The notes below the pieces were generated by a model. The model was not told the DNA's origin and searched no databases. It worked only from the letters and a program-made list of their open reading frames with translations. Shown one piece after another: positions 30,243 to 39,168 of a stretch of DNA of 48,147 bases. Position 1 is the stretch's first letter, and each line of letters starts with the position of its first letter. The stretch comes from DASZVN01 sp035547055 (GTDB lineage Bacteria; Pseudomonadota; Alphaproteobacteria; Rhizobiales; Methylopilaceae): the NCBI GenBank assembly GCA_035547055.1, contig DASZVN010000210.1, positions 1 through 48,147 on the forward strand. Reading direction: 5' to 3'. The translations under genes were made by a program, and so were the position numbers.

Positions 30243-32531
30243 ATGAACAAGGCCGAAACCAAGCCGCTTCCGAACGCCTCCGGCGGGTGGGGCTCGCTGA
30301 AGGCGGTCGAGGGCATCCTGGGCGAGGAGGAAGTGCGCCTCCTCGGCAGCGAAGTCCTCATGAAGCAGAACAAGCCCGACGGCTTCATGTGCGTGAGCTG
30401 CTCCTGGGCCAAGCCGGCCGAGCCGCACCCCTTCGAGTTCTGCGAGAACGGCGCCAAGGCGACGGCATGGGAGATCACGACCAAGCAGACCGGGTCGGAA
30501 TTCTTCGCCGACCATACCGTGAGCGAGCTCCTGACCTGGTCCGACCACGCGCTCGAGGACCACGGCCGGCTGATGGAGCCGATGCGCTACGACCCGGCCA
30601 CGGACAAATATGTCCCGGTCGCCTGGGACGACGCGTTTCGCGAGATCGGCGCCGAGCTGAAGCGGCTCGATCCGGCTTCGGTCGTCTTCTACGCCTCCGG
30701 CCGGGCCTCGCTCGAAGCGAGCTACATGTACCAGCTCTTCGGGCGCATGTTCGGCTCGAACAATTTCCCCGACAGCTCGAACATGTGCCACGAATCGACC
30801 TCGGTGGCGCTGCCCGAGGTGGTCGGCGTGCCGGTCGGCACCGTGCTCCTCGAGGACTTCGACAAGACCGATTTCATCTTCCTGTTCGGCCACAACACCT
30901 CGACCAACGCGCCGCGGATGCTCCATTCGCTTCAGGGCGCGGTCGAGCGCGGGGTGCCGATCGTGACCTTCAATCCGCTGCACGAGGTCGGGCTGGAGCG
31001 CTTCGTCAACCCGCAGAACCCGGTGCAGATGATCGCGGGCGGCACCCGCATCAGCTCGCAGTACTGCCAGATCAAGGCCGGCGGCGACAGCGCCGCGATC
31101 ACCGGCCTCTGCAAGGCGCTGATCGAGGCGGACGATGCGGCAGCCGCAGGCGGCAAGCCGCGCGTGCTCGATGCCGCCTTCATCGCCGAGCACACCCATG
31201 GCTTCGAGGAATTCGCAGGCTTCTGCCGTGCCCGGCGCTGGTCCGACCTCGAGCGCGGCTCCGGTCTCACGCGGGCGGAGATGGAGGTCGTCGCCTCGAC
31301 CTATGCGAAGGCCAAGGCGGCGATCGTCGGCTACGGGATGGGCGTGACGCAGCACGTGAACGGCGTCGAGAACGTCCAGATGCTCGTCAACCTCACGCTG
31401 CTCCGCGGCAATATCGGCAAGCCGGGCGCCGGCATCCTGCCGATCCGCGGCCATTCCAACGTCCAGGGCCAGCGCACCGTCGGCATCACCGAGAAGACCA
31501 AGCTGGTGCCGCTCGACAAGCTGAAGGGGCTCTATGGTTTCGAGCCGCCGCGCCAGGACGGGCTGACGACCGTCGACGCCTGCAAGGGCATCCTCGACGG
31601 CAGCGTGAAGGGGTTCATCGGCCTCGGCGGCAATTTCGCCCACGCCGTCCCGGACCGCGGCGTGATGGAGCCGGCGTGGCGGCGGCTGCGCCTGTCGGTC
31701 GAGATCGCGACCAAGCTGAACCGCACCCACCTGCTGCCGGGGGAGGTGACCTATCTCCTGCCGTGCCTCGGCCGCATCGAGATCGACCGGCAGGCGACGG
31801 GTCCGCAGGCGGTGTCGATGGAGGACTCGACCGCCTGCATCCATGGGTCGCGCGGGGTGCGCGACCCGGTCGGGCCCGCCCTCCTGTCGGAGCCCAAGAT
31901 CGTGGCGGAGATCGCCAAGGCGACGCTGCCGCCCAATCCGAAGGTCGACTGGGACGCCTGGGTCGCCGACTACGCCCTGGTGCGCGACGCGATCGAGCGG
32001 ACCTATCCCGCGCAGTTCGAGGATTTCAACGCCCGGATGTTCCAGCCCGGCGGCTTCCCGCGGCCGCTTGCGGCACGCGAGCGCAAGTGGAAGACGCCCA
32101 ACGGCAAGGCCAATTTCACCGTGCCGGCGAGCCTGGACAAGGCCGAGGAGGATCCGGCCGACGTGTTCCGGCTGATCACGACGCGGGCGGACGGTCAGTT
32201 CAACACCACCGTCTACACGCTCGACGACCGCTTCCGCGGCGTCTTCGGCGGCCGCGACGTCGTCCTGATGAACGCGGCCGACATGGCCCGCCTCGGGCTC
32301 GCGAAGGACATGCGCGTCACGCTCGCGACCGCAGTCGACGACGGCGTCACGCGCGAGCTCGCCGGCCTCCAGGTCATCCCGTTTGGCGTGCCCGAGCATT
32401 GCCTCGTCGGCTACTACCCGGAATGCAACGTGCTGATCCCGCTGTCGCATTACGCCAAGGGCAGCAAGGTGCCGGCGGCGAAATCGGTGCCGGTCCGCGT
32501 CCGCGCCGACGGCGCGGGGGCGACGGCCTAG
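30243..32531 (+). CDS. FdhF/YdeP-family molybdopterin oxidoreductase
   Basis: 762 residues. The N-terminal Fe-S region has C50-x2-C53 and C67 in FEFCENGAKATAWE, a hallmark of the YdeP branch. The molybdopterin domain follows (VVFYASGRASLEASYMYQLF, GSNNFPDSSNMCHESTSVAL, FLFGHNTSTNAPRML), then the dinucleotide-binding C-terminal domain (FRLITTRADGQFNTTVYTLDDRFRG). YdeP of E. coli is linked to acid tolerance; the reaction is unknown. It behaves as a cytoplasmic protein (no Tat signal). It forms an operon with the SDR 16 bp downstream, behind an EcfG-type promoter. Confidence 0.92.
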   Translation: MNKAETKPLPNASGGWGSLKAVEGILGEEEVRLLGSEVLMKQNKPDGFMCVSCSWAKPAEPHPFEFCENGAKATAWEITTKQTGSEFFADHTVSELLTWSDHALEDHGRLMEPMRYDPATDKYVPVAWDDAFREIGAELKRLDPASVVFYASGRASLEASYMYQLFGRMFGSNNFPDSSNMCHESTSVALPEVVGVPVGTVLLEDFDKTDFIFLFGHNTSTNAPRMLHSLQGAVERGVPIVTFNPLHEVGLERFVNPQNPVQMIAGGTRISSQYCQIKAGGDSAAITGLCKALIEADDAAAAGGKPRVLDAAFIAEHTHGFEEFAGFCRARRWSDLERGSGLTRAEMEVVASTYAKAKAAIVGYGMGVTQHVNGVENVQMLVNLTLLRGNIGKPGAGILPIRGHSNVQGQRTVGITEKTKLVPLDKLKGLYGFEPPRQDGLTTVDACKGILDGSVKGFIGLGGNFAHAVPDRGVMEPAWRRLRLSVEIATKLNRTHLLPGEVTYLLPCLGRIEIDRQATGPQAVSMEDSTACIHGSRGVRDPVGPALLSEPKIVAEIAKATLPPNPKVDWDAWVADYALVRDAIERTYPAQFEDFNARMFQPGGFPRPLAARERKWKTPNGKANFTVPASLDKAEEDPADVFRLITTRADGQFNTTVYTLDDRFRGVFGGRDVVLMNAADMARLGLAKDMRVTLATAVDDGVTRELAGLQVIPFGVPEHCLVGYYPECNVLIPLSHYAKGSKVPAAKSVPVRVRADGAGATA

Positions 32532-32547
32532 CGAGCGAGGTGGCGCC

Positions 32548-33405
32548 ATGGACGAGCACGCGAAGCCGCCTTTCGCCCCGCAGCAGCAGCCGATGCCGGG
32601 GCGGACGGGTGCGATGAAGCCGGCGCCCGACCACGGCGAGACCAGCTATCGCGGCTCGGGCCGGCTGAATGGCATGAGGGCGCTCATCACCGGCGCCGAC
32701 AGCGGCATCGGGCGGGCGGTCGCGATCGCCTATGCCCGGGAGGGCGCCGATGTCGCGATCGCCTATCTCGAGGAGCACGACGACGCGCGGGAGACCCAGC
32801 GCTGGGTCGAGGAGGCCGGCCGCAAGGCGGTGCTCCTGCCGGGCGACGTGCAGGACGCCGGGCATTGTCGGGAGCTGGTCGATGCCACCGTCCGCCAGCT
32901 CGGTGCCATCGACATCCTCGTCAACAACGCCGCCCACCAGGCGAGCTTCAAGTCGATCGAGGACATCAGCGATGCCGAGTGGGAGCTGACCTTCCGGGTC
33001 AATATCCACGCGATGTTCTACCTGGTGAAGGCCGCGGTGCCCCACATGACGCCGGGCAGCGCCATCATCAACACCGCCTCGATCAATGCGGACGCGCCCA
33101 ACCCGACGCTCCTCGCCTACGCGACGACCAAGGGCGCGGTCCAGAATTTCACGGCGGGCCTGGCCCAGTTCCTGGCGGAGAAGGGCATCCGCGCCAATGC
33201 GGTCGCGCCAGGCCCGATCTGGACGCCGCTGATCCCGTCGACCATGCCCGAAGCGGCGGTCGAACAGTTCGGCGGCAACGTGCCGATGAAGCGGCCCGGC
33301 CAGCCTGCGGAACTGGCCACCGCCTATGTCATGCTGGCCGATCCGCTGTCGAGCTACACCTCCGGAGCCACCGTCGCCGTCACCGGGGGCAGGCCCATTC
33401 TATAG
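32548..33405 (+). CDS. SDR-family oxidoreductase, YghA/general-stress type
   Basis: 285 residues. About 40 N-terminal residues before the Rossmann fold (FAPQQQPMPGRTGAMKPAPDHGE) are characteristic of the YghA/YhdF group of stress-associated SDRs. TGADSGIG, NNAAHQ, Ser in INTASINA and Y-A-T-T-K are all present. GAGGTG precedes the ATG at 32548. In Bacillus and alphaproteobacteria such SDRs are general-stress proteins, which matches the promoter in front of this two-gene operon. The physiological substrate is not known. Confidence 0.92.
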   Translation: MDEHAKPPFAPQQQPMPGRTGAMKPAPDHGETSYRGSGRLNGMRALITGADSGIGRAVAIAYAREGADVAIAYLEEHDDARETQRWVEEAGRKAVLLPGDVQDAGHCRELVDATVRQLGAIDILVNNAAHQASFKSIEDISDAEWELTFRVNIHAMFYLVKAAVPHMTPGSAIINTASINADAPNPTLLAYATTKGAVQNFTAGLAQFLAEKGIRANAVAPGPIWTPLIPSTMPEAAVEQFGGNVPMKRPGQPAELATAYVMLADPLSSYTSGATVAVTGGRPIL

Positions 33406-33717
33406 CCAGGGCGCGCGTCGGCCTGCGACGGCCCGGGCGATGCCGCGCATCTCCGCGGCCGGCTTGGGAAGGCCGCTTCCCGCTCGATAGTGGTGGACGG
33501 TGCGCCCATAGACGGCGGGGATCGAGAGGATGCCGCCGGGGCGGCGACATGGATCATCTCGCGGAGTGAGGCTGAGAGCGACCGCCCGCAGCGCCTGCTT
33601 GACGCGGTCGCAGAGCGAATCCAGCGAGCGGCCGCGGTGAGTTGGGCATGGTTGCTTCTCCGCGCCGGAGTCCCGTCACGGTAGGAACGAGGCCGGCCAT
33701 GACGGGCAGGCGTTCCG
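33406..33717. other. 312-bp intergenic gap between convergent SDR and Mn-catalase genes
   Basis: No gene supported. CCCGTCA at 33670-33676 and TGACGGG at 33698-33704 form a 7-bp stem with a 21-nt loop shortly after the Mn-catalase stop, a possible but weak terminator. The rest shows nothing recognisable. Confidence 0.4.
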
Positions 33718-34614
33718 TCAGCGCCGCTTCGTCGTGGTTCCCGCACCCGGGCCGGCGCCGAGGTCGGCACCGGTGAGGGGCTCGGACTCCGGGTCGGACT
33801 GGGTGCGCTTGGCAAAGCCCGTCACCGCCTTCTGATCGGGCCCCTTCAGCTTCACGGTGGCGAGGCCGTCGCCGCCGTCGAGCGGCAACTCCTCCTCGAC
33901 GTGCTCCAGCCGCTTCCACTGCTCGCCCGAGTTCCACGGCCCCTCGGCGTCCTGGTCGCCCCGCGAGGTGTTGACGTAGAGGTCGCTGAATTCCGGCATG
34001 CCGGGCAGCTTGCCGGGCGGGAAGTTCGGCTCGATCGCGTAGAGTGCCTTTTCGAACGACTTCTGGTGCGCGATTTCGCGCGTCATGAGGAAGCCGAGCG
34101 CCTCCTTGATGCCGGGATCGCTGGTGACGTTGATCAGCCGCTCGTAGACGATCTTGGCGCGCGCTTCCGCGGCGATGTTCGAGCGGAGGTCGCAGGTCGG
34201 GTCACCGATCGAATCGATATAGGCCGCGGTCCACGGCACGCCGGCCGAATTCGTCAGCGACGGGCCGCCGCCATAGAGCAGCGCCTGGGTGTGGCTGTTG
34301 CCGCCGCGCGTCAGCGAGCGATAGAGCTCGGCTTCCTCCAGCGTCGCCTCCGCGAGCTGGCCCTTGGCGCCCTTGTTCAGCATGGCGACGATCGAGCCGA
34401 TGATCTCGAGATGGCTCAGTTCTTCGGTCGCGATGTCGAGCAGCATGTCCTTGCGGCCGGGGTCGTCGTCGGCCAGCGCCTGGGTGAAATAGCGCATCGC
34501 CGCCGCGAGCTCGCCCTGGGGCCCGCCGAACTGCTCCAGCATGAAGCTGCCGAGCACCGGATCGGGCTCCGATACATGGACCGTATACTGAAGCTTCTTG
34601 TTGTGAATAAACAT
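33718..34614 (-). CDS. Manganese catalase
   Basis: 298 residues. The dimanganese ligands are all visible: E35 (QGELAAAMRY), E65 and H68 (EELSHLE), E150 (AAEARAKIVYERL) and H183 (REIAHQKSFEKAL). It converts hydrogen peroxide to water and oxygen in the cytoplasm. The C-terminal third (after about residue 200) is the usual long tail wrapping the hexamer, ending in a Gly/Thr/Lys-rich stretch. GGGAG precedes the ATG. An EcfG-like promoter sits 30-54 bp upstream, consistent with stationary-phase and stress expression. Confidence 0.95.
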   Translation of the reverse strand: MFIHNKKLQYTVHVSEPDPVLGSFMLEQFGGPQGELAAAMRYFTQALADDDPGRKDMLLDIATEELSHLEIIGSIVAMLNKGAKGQLAEATLEEAELYRSLTRGGNSHTQALLYGGGPSLTNSAGVPWTAAYIDSIGDPTCDLRSNIAAEARAKIVYERLINVTSDPGIKEALGFLMTREIAHQKSFEKALYAIEPNFPPGKLPGMPEFSDLYVNTSRGDQDAEGPWNSGEQWKRLEHVEEELPLDGGDGLATVKLKGPDQKAVTGFAKRTQSDPESEPLTGADLGAGPGAGTTTKRR

Positions 34615-34917
34615 TGAGCGCTCCCGCTGTTCACCACGCGCTCAACTCGCCCCTCCCGCCGCAGTTCCTCATTGCCGCAAATTCGGAAAGTGCCTTGAAG
34701 CGTAGCGGCTGGGCCGCGGTCTCTTCGGACACGACGAGTTCATCCGTCGTCACGCCGTTCTGCAGCGCGAACGTCAAATGGAACGGCATCGCGATAGCCG
34801 GCGATCGGGGTCGCGACCTTGACCAGCCATGATCGCTCTTGGAGAGCTGCGGGCGTGCGGAATGGCGGGATCGCGCTCGAGGCGCGTTCTCCGAGGAGAC
34901 CGAGAGGAAAAGAATCG
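34615..34917. promoter_or_regulatory. Divergent region between Mn catalase and SDR
   Basis: 303 bp without a gene. The minus strand carries GGAAC-N16-AGTT (34644-34668) toward the catalase. The plus strand carries a weaker GGAAC-N17-CGAT (34780-34805) toward the SDR, TSS would be about 100 bp before its ATG. If both function, the two genes are co-induced by general stress. Confidence 0.4.
34644..34668 (-). promoter_or_regulatory. EcfG-like promoter of Mn catalase
   Basis: Minus strand GGAAC (34668-34664), 16-bp spacer, then AGTT (34647-34644), one mismatch from GGAAC-N16-CGTT. Mn catalase genes are frequent members of the EcfG regulon. Confidence 0.45.
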
Positions 34918-35778
34918 ATGGCGTGCATCTTCATCACCGGCAGCACGGACGGGCTCGGCCGCGCGGCCGCGCAGGCGCTCCTGGACGCCGGCCACCAGGT
35001 GGTCCTGCATGCGCGATCGGCGGCTCGTGCGGCGGCGGTCGGCGACCTCGCCTCGCGGTGCGCCGGGGTTGCGATCGGCGATCTCCGCAGCGCCGCCGAA
35101 ACCCGCAGCATTGCCGAGCAGGTCAACGCGATCGGGCGCATGGATGCGGTCATCCACAACGCCGGCGTCTACCGCGAGCGCGACCGCGGCGCGACGCCTG
35201 AAGGCCACGCCGGTACCCTCGCGGTGAACACCCTCGCGCCGTACACATTGACGGCGCTGATCCACCGTCCCGACCGGCTGGTCTATCTCAGCAGCGGACT
35301 GCATCGCGGCGGCGAGGGTTCGCTCGACGACCTCGACTGGACGAAGCGGCCCTGGGACCCGGCGCGGGCCTATGCCGAAAGCAAGCTACATGTCGTCGCC
35401 CTGGCCTTCGCGCTGGCGCGGCGCTGGCCGGAGGTGCTGAGCAACGCCGTCGATCCCGGCTGGGCACGCACCCGGATGGGCGGGCCAGGCGCCCCGGTCG
35501 ACCTCGACTCCGGACAGCGCACCCAGACCTGGCTTGCGGTCAGCAGCGATCCCGCCGCAATGGTCAGCGGCCGCTATTGGCACGACCTCCGGCAGGAAAC
35601 GCCGGCCGGGGAAGCGACGGATCCCGCCTTCCAGGACCAGCTCGTCGCCAAGCTCGGCGCGCTCTCTGGTGTAGCGCTGCCTCGGGGCCAGGACCCGAAT
35701 GGCGGCCCGCAAGCCCTTTTGCCCGAAGCGATTTCAGAGAGGGCTTTGCCGCGGACATCTCCCGACAAAGGGCGATGA
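34918..35778 (+). CDS. SDR-family NAD(P)-dependent oxidoreductase
   Basis: 286 residues from ATG 34918 with AGAGGAAAAG upstream; an upstream in-frame start exists but adds low-complexity sequence. TGSTDGLG (residues 7-14), HNAGVY, Ser pair in VYLSSGLH and Y-A-E-S-K. The segment LSNAVDPGWARTRMGG followed by WLAVSSDPAAMVSGRYW places it near retinol-dehydrogenase-like SDRs. The last ~35 residues are unusual for the family (ALPRGQDPNGGPQALL) and could be a run-on after loss of the original stop. Function unknown; its position suggests a stress role. Confidence 0.85.
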   Translation: MACIFITGSTDGLGRAAAQALLDAGHQVVLHARSAARAAAVGDLASRCAGVAIGDLRSAAETRSIAEQVNAIGRMDAVIHNAGVYRERDRGATPEGHAGTLAVNTLAPYTLTALIHRPDRLVYLSSGLHRGGEGSLDDLDWTKRPWDPARAYAESKLHVVALAFALARRWPEVLSNAVDPGWARTRMGGPGAPVDLDSGQRTQTWLAVSSDPAAMVSGRYWHDLRQETPAGEATDPAFQDQLVAKLGALSGVALPRGQDPNGGPQALLPEAISERALPRTSPDKGR

Positions 35779-35841
35779 AGCTACGTCCGCCGGCGGAGCC
35801 GGCCGGTGTGGCCGCGCCGGTTCCTGCCAGTCAGCCCGGCT

Positions 35842-37740
35842 CTAGGCTTGCGACCCATCATCCCATTCGGCGGAGAGAGGAGCGACGATTTCGCAGATGA
35901 CGCCCGGCCGGTCGTAGGTCATTCGAACCTTGCCGCGGAGTTCGTTCGCCAGCGCGTTTTCGATGAGACGCGAACCGAAGCCCTTCCGCGCTGGGAACGA
36001 TACGGGAGGGCCGCCTCGTTCCTGCCAGCGGAAGATAAAGTGGGGGGAATCGGCGCGTTCGACTTCCCACGTGATGCTGACCCGACCGGAGGGCACGGAG
36101 AGCGCGCCATACTTGGCAGCGTTCGTCGCCAGCTCGTGAAGCGCCAAGGTCAGCGCCAGCGCCGATTTCGGCGTGAGCCGCAGCGCGGGTCCGCCGATTT
36201 CGAACCGGTCGCGGTCGTAGGCGGCGAGCAGCTGCGCGACCACGTCGGCCAATTCGGCGCGATCCCAGGTGTCGCGGGTGAGTAGATCATGGCCCTTCGA
36301 GAGGGCGAGCAAACGTGCCTCGAAGCCCTGATAGGCCGTGCTGCCGCCGTCCGGCTCACGGAAGCTCTGCCTTGCGATCGCCAGCACGGTGGCCAGGGTG
36401 TTCTGCATCCGATGCTTCAATTCGCGCATCAGCGTGCGTTGCAGGCGTTCGGCCTGCTTGCTCGCGGTAATGTCGCGGGCGATCTTCGACGCGCCGATGA
36501 TCTTGCCCTGAGCGTCGGTGACCGGAGAGACCGTGAGGGAAACCTCGACCAGACTGCCGTCCTTGCGCTGGCGAATGGTTTCATAGTGACGGATGTGCTC
36601 GCCCCGGCTGATGCGTTCGAGGATTTGCATCTCCTCGTCCTTCCGACCCTCGGGAAGCAGGATCGCGACGGGGGTGCCGATCGCCTCTTCGGACCGGTAG
36701 TCGTAAAGCTGATCCGCACCACGGTTCCACGTCGTGATGGTGCCGTTCAGGTCCATGCCGATGATCGCATCGTCGGACGACGCCACGATGGCGGCGAGAC
36801 GGCCGATCGCCAGCTCGGTGTTCTTGCGCTCCGTGATGTCGACGGCGACGCCGGGCATCCGCCACGGCTTGCCGGCCTCTTCATAGAGGCACTGGCCATG
36901 CACTTCGAGCCAGCGGACGGTCCCGTCCTTGCCCAGGACGCGGTATTCCAGGATGCATTTCTTTCCGGTCACAACGGCCTGGCCGATGGCCTCGCCGACC
37001 CAGCCCACATCGTCCGGGTGAACGCTCGCCAGATAGTGGGCCAAGGGCGCGCCGCTCTCTCCCTTCGCGGGATCGACTGAGAACATCGCCGCGAAGCGGG
37101 CATCCGAATAGACCGTCTCGGTCCGCAGATCGGTATCGAAGGTGCCGACCACGCCTGCGGCGTCCAAGGCATAGGAGAGGCGCTCTTCCGACTTCGCCAG
37201 GGCCCGCTCGGCCATGACCCGGCCGGTGGTCTCGACGACGATGGCGAGGACTCCGGCGGGTGCTCCCGTCTCGTCATGGACCGGGCTGTAGTTGAGGTCC
37301 ATCCAGACCTGCTCGGGAATGCCCTTGCGATAGAGGGTCAGCTCCTGATCGCGGTAAGAGAGCGTCCCGCCGCTGAGGCCCACCCTCATGACATTGTCGT
37401 TGAAGTCGGCGACCTCGGGCCAGCCTTCGCGCACTTTCGAGCCGAGCAGGCGTGGGTGGCGGCCCTCGGCGAAGCCCGAATAGGCATCGTTGTAGATCAT
37501 CACGCCATCCGGCCCCCACAGCAGCACGATGGGGACGGGCGAGCGCAGGAGGAGATCGACGGTGGTTTTCAGGCTCTGCGGCCATCCCGACCGTGGCCCA
37601 AGGCTGGTCCTGGACCAGTCGAAGGCGCGAATCAGCGCGCCCATCTCGCCGTCGGCGAACGAGAACCCCTCATCCTGGTTCGTGGACCAGGCTTTGAACG
37701 CTTCGCCGCGCAAGGTCAGGGTAGCCTCCGGGGAAGGCAA
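35842..37740 (-). CDS. PAS-domain HWE-family sensor histidine kinase
   Basis: 632 residues from TTG at 37738-37740; an ATG 32 codons later (37644) is an alternative. Three PAS modules: about 35-170 (SLGPRSGWPQSLKTTVDLLL, the usual N-terminal PAS of these kinases), 180-305 and 312-435. The phospho-acceptor is H443 in RELKHRMQNTLATV. The N box LALHELATNAAKYGALS and the FRWQERGG segment identify the HWE/HisKA_2 group. No transmembrane segment, so a cytoplasmic sensor. HWE kinases often feed PhyR in the general stress pathway; no PhyR, NepR or other receiver gene is in the window. The preceding noncoding DNA has a perfect palindrome. Confidence 0.93.
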   Translation of the reverse strand: MPSPEATLTLRGEAFKAWSTNQDEGFSFADGEMGALIRAFDWSRTSLGPRSGWPQSLKTTVDLLLRSPVPIVLLWGPDGVMIYNDAYSGFAEGRHPRLLGSKVREGWPEVADFNDNVMRVGLSGGTLSYRDQELTLYRKGIPEQVWMDLNYSPVHDETGAPAGVLAIVVETTGRVMAERALAKSEERLSYALDAAGVVGTFDTDLRTETVYSDARFAAMFSVDPAKGESGAPLAHYLASVHPDDVGWVGEAIGQAVVTGKKCILEYRVLGKDGTVRWLEVHGQCLYEEAGKPWRMPGVAVDITERKNTELAIGRLAAIVASSDDAIIGMDLNGTITTWNRGADQLYDYRSEEAIGTPVAILLPEGRKDEEMQILERISRGEHIRHYETIRQRKDGSLVEVSLTVSPVTDAQGKIIGASKIARDITASKQAERLQRTLMRELKHRMQNTLATVLAIARQSFREPDGGSTAYQGFEARLLALSKGHDLLTRDTWDRAELADVVAQLLAAYDRDRFEIGGPALRLTPKSALALTLALHELATNAAKYGALSVPSGRVSITWEVERADSPHFIFRWQERGGPPVSFPARKGFGSRLIENALANELRGKVRMTYDRPGVICEIVAPLSAEWDDGSQA

Positions 37741-37781
37741 CGCCGCAGCCTGTCAATACAGCAGAAGTGGGGCAACCTACG

Positions 37782-37822
37782 CAAGGACGGGGTGCTGTCC
37801 TAGGACAGCACCAAGGACGGGG
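37782..37822. repeat. 22-bp palindrome overlapped by two 11-bp direct repeats
   Basis: GGTGCTGTCCT and its exact reverse complement form a perfect palindrome at 37791-37812. CAAGGACGGGG occurs at both 37782-37792 and 37812-37822, so each repeat shares bases with a palindrome end. It lies 51 bp upstream of the kinase start codon. Confidence 0.8.
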
Positions 37823-38067
37823 GCTGAACCTCCTTCGAAGGCCATCCTATCGCACCAATCGGGCCGGCTGTCGTCGTCTGCAGGCGCGACGAGATCACCT
37901 CGCGGATTGGCGATCATTTCAGGCGGGCATCGGATGGGCTCGCGGCCGGCCCGTTGCCCAACGTGCGCCAACCCCGCCGTAGAAACCTCAAAGAAGTTCC
38001 TGGTGGGCCCGGCAGGAGGCGCCCCGGAGTTCAGGAAGAATAGCAAATCAATGACTTGTGGAGGGCG

Positions 38068-38100
38068 TTGGAGTAGGGGCTTGGAGTAGTCTTTGGAGTA
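38068..38100. repeat. Three direct copies of TTGGAGTA
   Basis: Copies start at 38068, 38081 and 38093 (spacing 13 and 12 bp), all in the same direction. Near-helical spacing suits a protein binding in tandem; no gene overlaps them. Confidence 0.75.
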
Positions 38101-38355
38101 TTCTGAGGCCAGAATAGGGGAGTGCGGACCTCAGTCAACAGCTGGCGCGCTTTCTCGTGACAAGCGCCGCACGGATGGCACCTCCGATTTTCCACGGCGC
38201 GAGCTGCACGGGGGGCCGACGCGCCAGCCGTCACGTCTTCTCCCGCGGCACCGCATCGCCGATGACCTTGAGGACGAGGCCGCCGGTGGCCTACCATCAT
38301 TGACGAAAAGGGGCGCCGGAGACGTTGGATCACGGGCTCGACTAGGGAGGGAAAG

Positions 38356-39168
38356 ATGAGGGCGAATCTGGCTCCCGTGTTTCCAGGGAACAGTTATATG
38401 TCCCAGGACATACAAGCAGCCCTTGCATGCCTGATCTCCGCGGTCGGATCCGATCACATCGATATCGCCCTGGCCGATGGATTGAATCGGCTTGCGCGAA
38501 CGGATCGAGTCTATGCCTTTGTGCGCGCGCGCCATCGCCGGCTGGAAAATGGGGAGGTGTACGCGGCTTGGACTCGATCGGGCGACACTGATGAGATGTC
38601 CCAGGCCTATACGGCTCACTATCGAAAGTGCGATCCGATTAACGAGATCGTGCGGCGGGCATCATCGCGTAGTTCATTCGCATTGCTTCGACTAACTCGC
38701 GACGAGGTTCCCGACTCGAGCTATCGACGGGTGTGTTTTGATGAGCCTGCAGTTTACGAGCGAATGACGTTCCTCGTCCGCGGGGGCGAAGACTGGCGCT
38801 GTATCAGCCTGTCGCGCACCAACCAATCGGGAGCCTTTCGGCATGACGAGTTAGAGCGGATGGCGACTTTCGTTAGGATCGCGCTGCCGCTTCTGGCTCG
38901 GCATCGCGAACTCCGGGAGGCCTGTTCGCCGGCCGTCTCAGATGCCTTCTCAGTCGACGAGCTCGAGGCCCGACTCGGGAGGCGCTGTCCTGGGTTGACG
39001 CGCCGGGAACGGGAGGTTTGCGCGCGCACCATCGTGGGCATGACGGCGGAGGCGATCTCCATTGATCTCAACATCGGACGATGGTCTGTACAGACCTACC
39101 GGCAGCGTGCCTATAAGCGCCTCAACATCTGCAGCGCCTATCAGCTCGCTCCTCTGATCTTGAGCTAG
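38356..39168 (+). CDS. LuxR-family HTH regulator
   Basis: 270 residues with a strong GGGAGGGAAAG site before the ATG. The C-terminal GerE/LuxR HTH is at about 213-268 (LTRREREVCARTIVGMTAEAISIDLNIGRWSVQTYRQRAYKRL). The N-terminal ~200 residues form a sensing domain that lacks the conserved Trp/Tyr/Asp set of acyl-homoserine-lactone receptors and has no receiver-domain Asp pattern. It is probably a solo regulator sensing an unknown ligand. It precedes the plus-strand aldolase/CoA-ligase operon by 368 bp and is the most likely regulator for it. Confidence 0.88.
   Translation: MRANLAPVFPGNSYMSQDIQAALACLISAVGSDHIDIALADGLNRLARTDRVYAFVRARHRRLENGEVYAAWTRSGDTDEMSQAYTAHYRKCDPINEIVRRASSRSSFALLRLTRDEVPDSSYRRVCFDEPAVYERMTFLVRGGEDWRCISLSRTNQSGAFRHDELERMATFVRIALPLLARHRELREACSPAVSDAFSVDELEARLGRRCPGLTRREREVCARTIVGMTAEAISIDLNIGRWSVQTYRQRAYKRLNICSAYQLAPLILS

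Larger units (their letters stand above)
37741..38355. other. 615-bp intergenic region between divergent HWE kinase and LuxR genes
   Basis: No gene is supported in any frame. Holds a 22-bp palindrome with flanking direct repeats (37782-37822) close to the kinase start, and three TTGGAGTA copies (38068-38100). It also marks the border between the uniformly GC-rich left part and a more mixed right part. No recognisable sigma-70 or EcfG promoter was found. Confidence 0.5.

Noticed and set aside
30207..32549. 780-codon minus-strand frame opposite the YdeP-like gene
   Set aside because: Mirror of the molybdoenzyme coding frame; composition-driven.
33682..33704. GGAAC as a possible EcfG -35 box
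   Set aside because: No CGTT-like element at 16 or 17 bp; the next CGTT is 21 bp away, and no gene follows in that direction.
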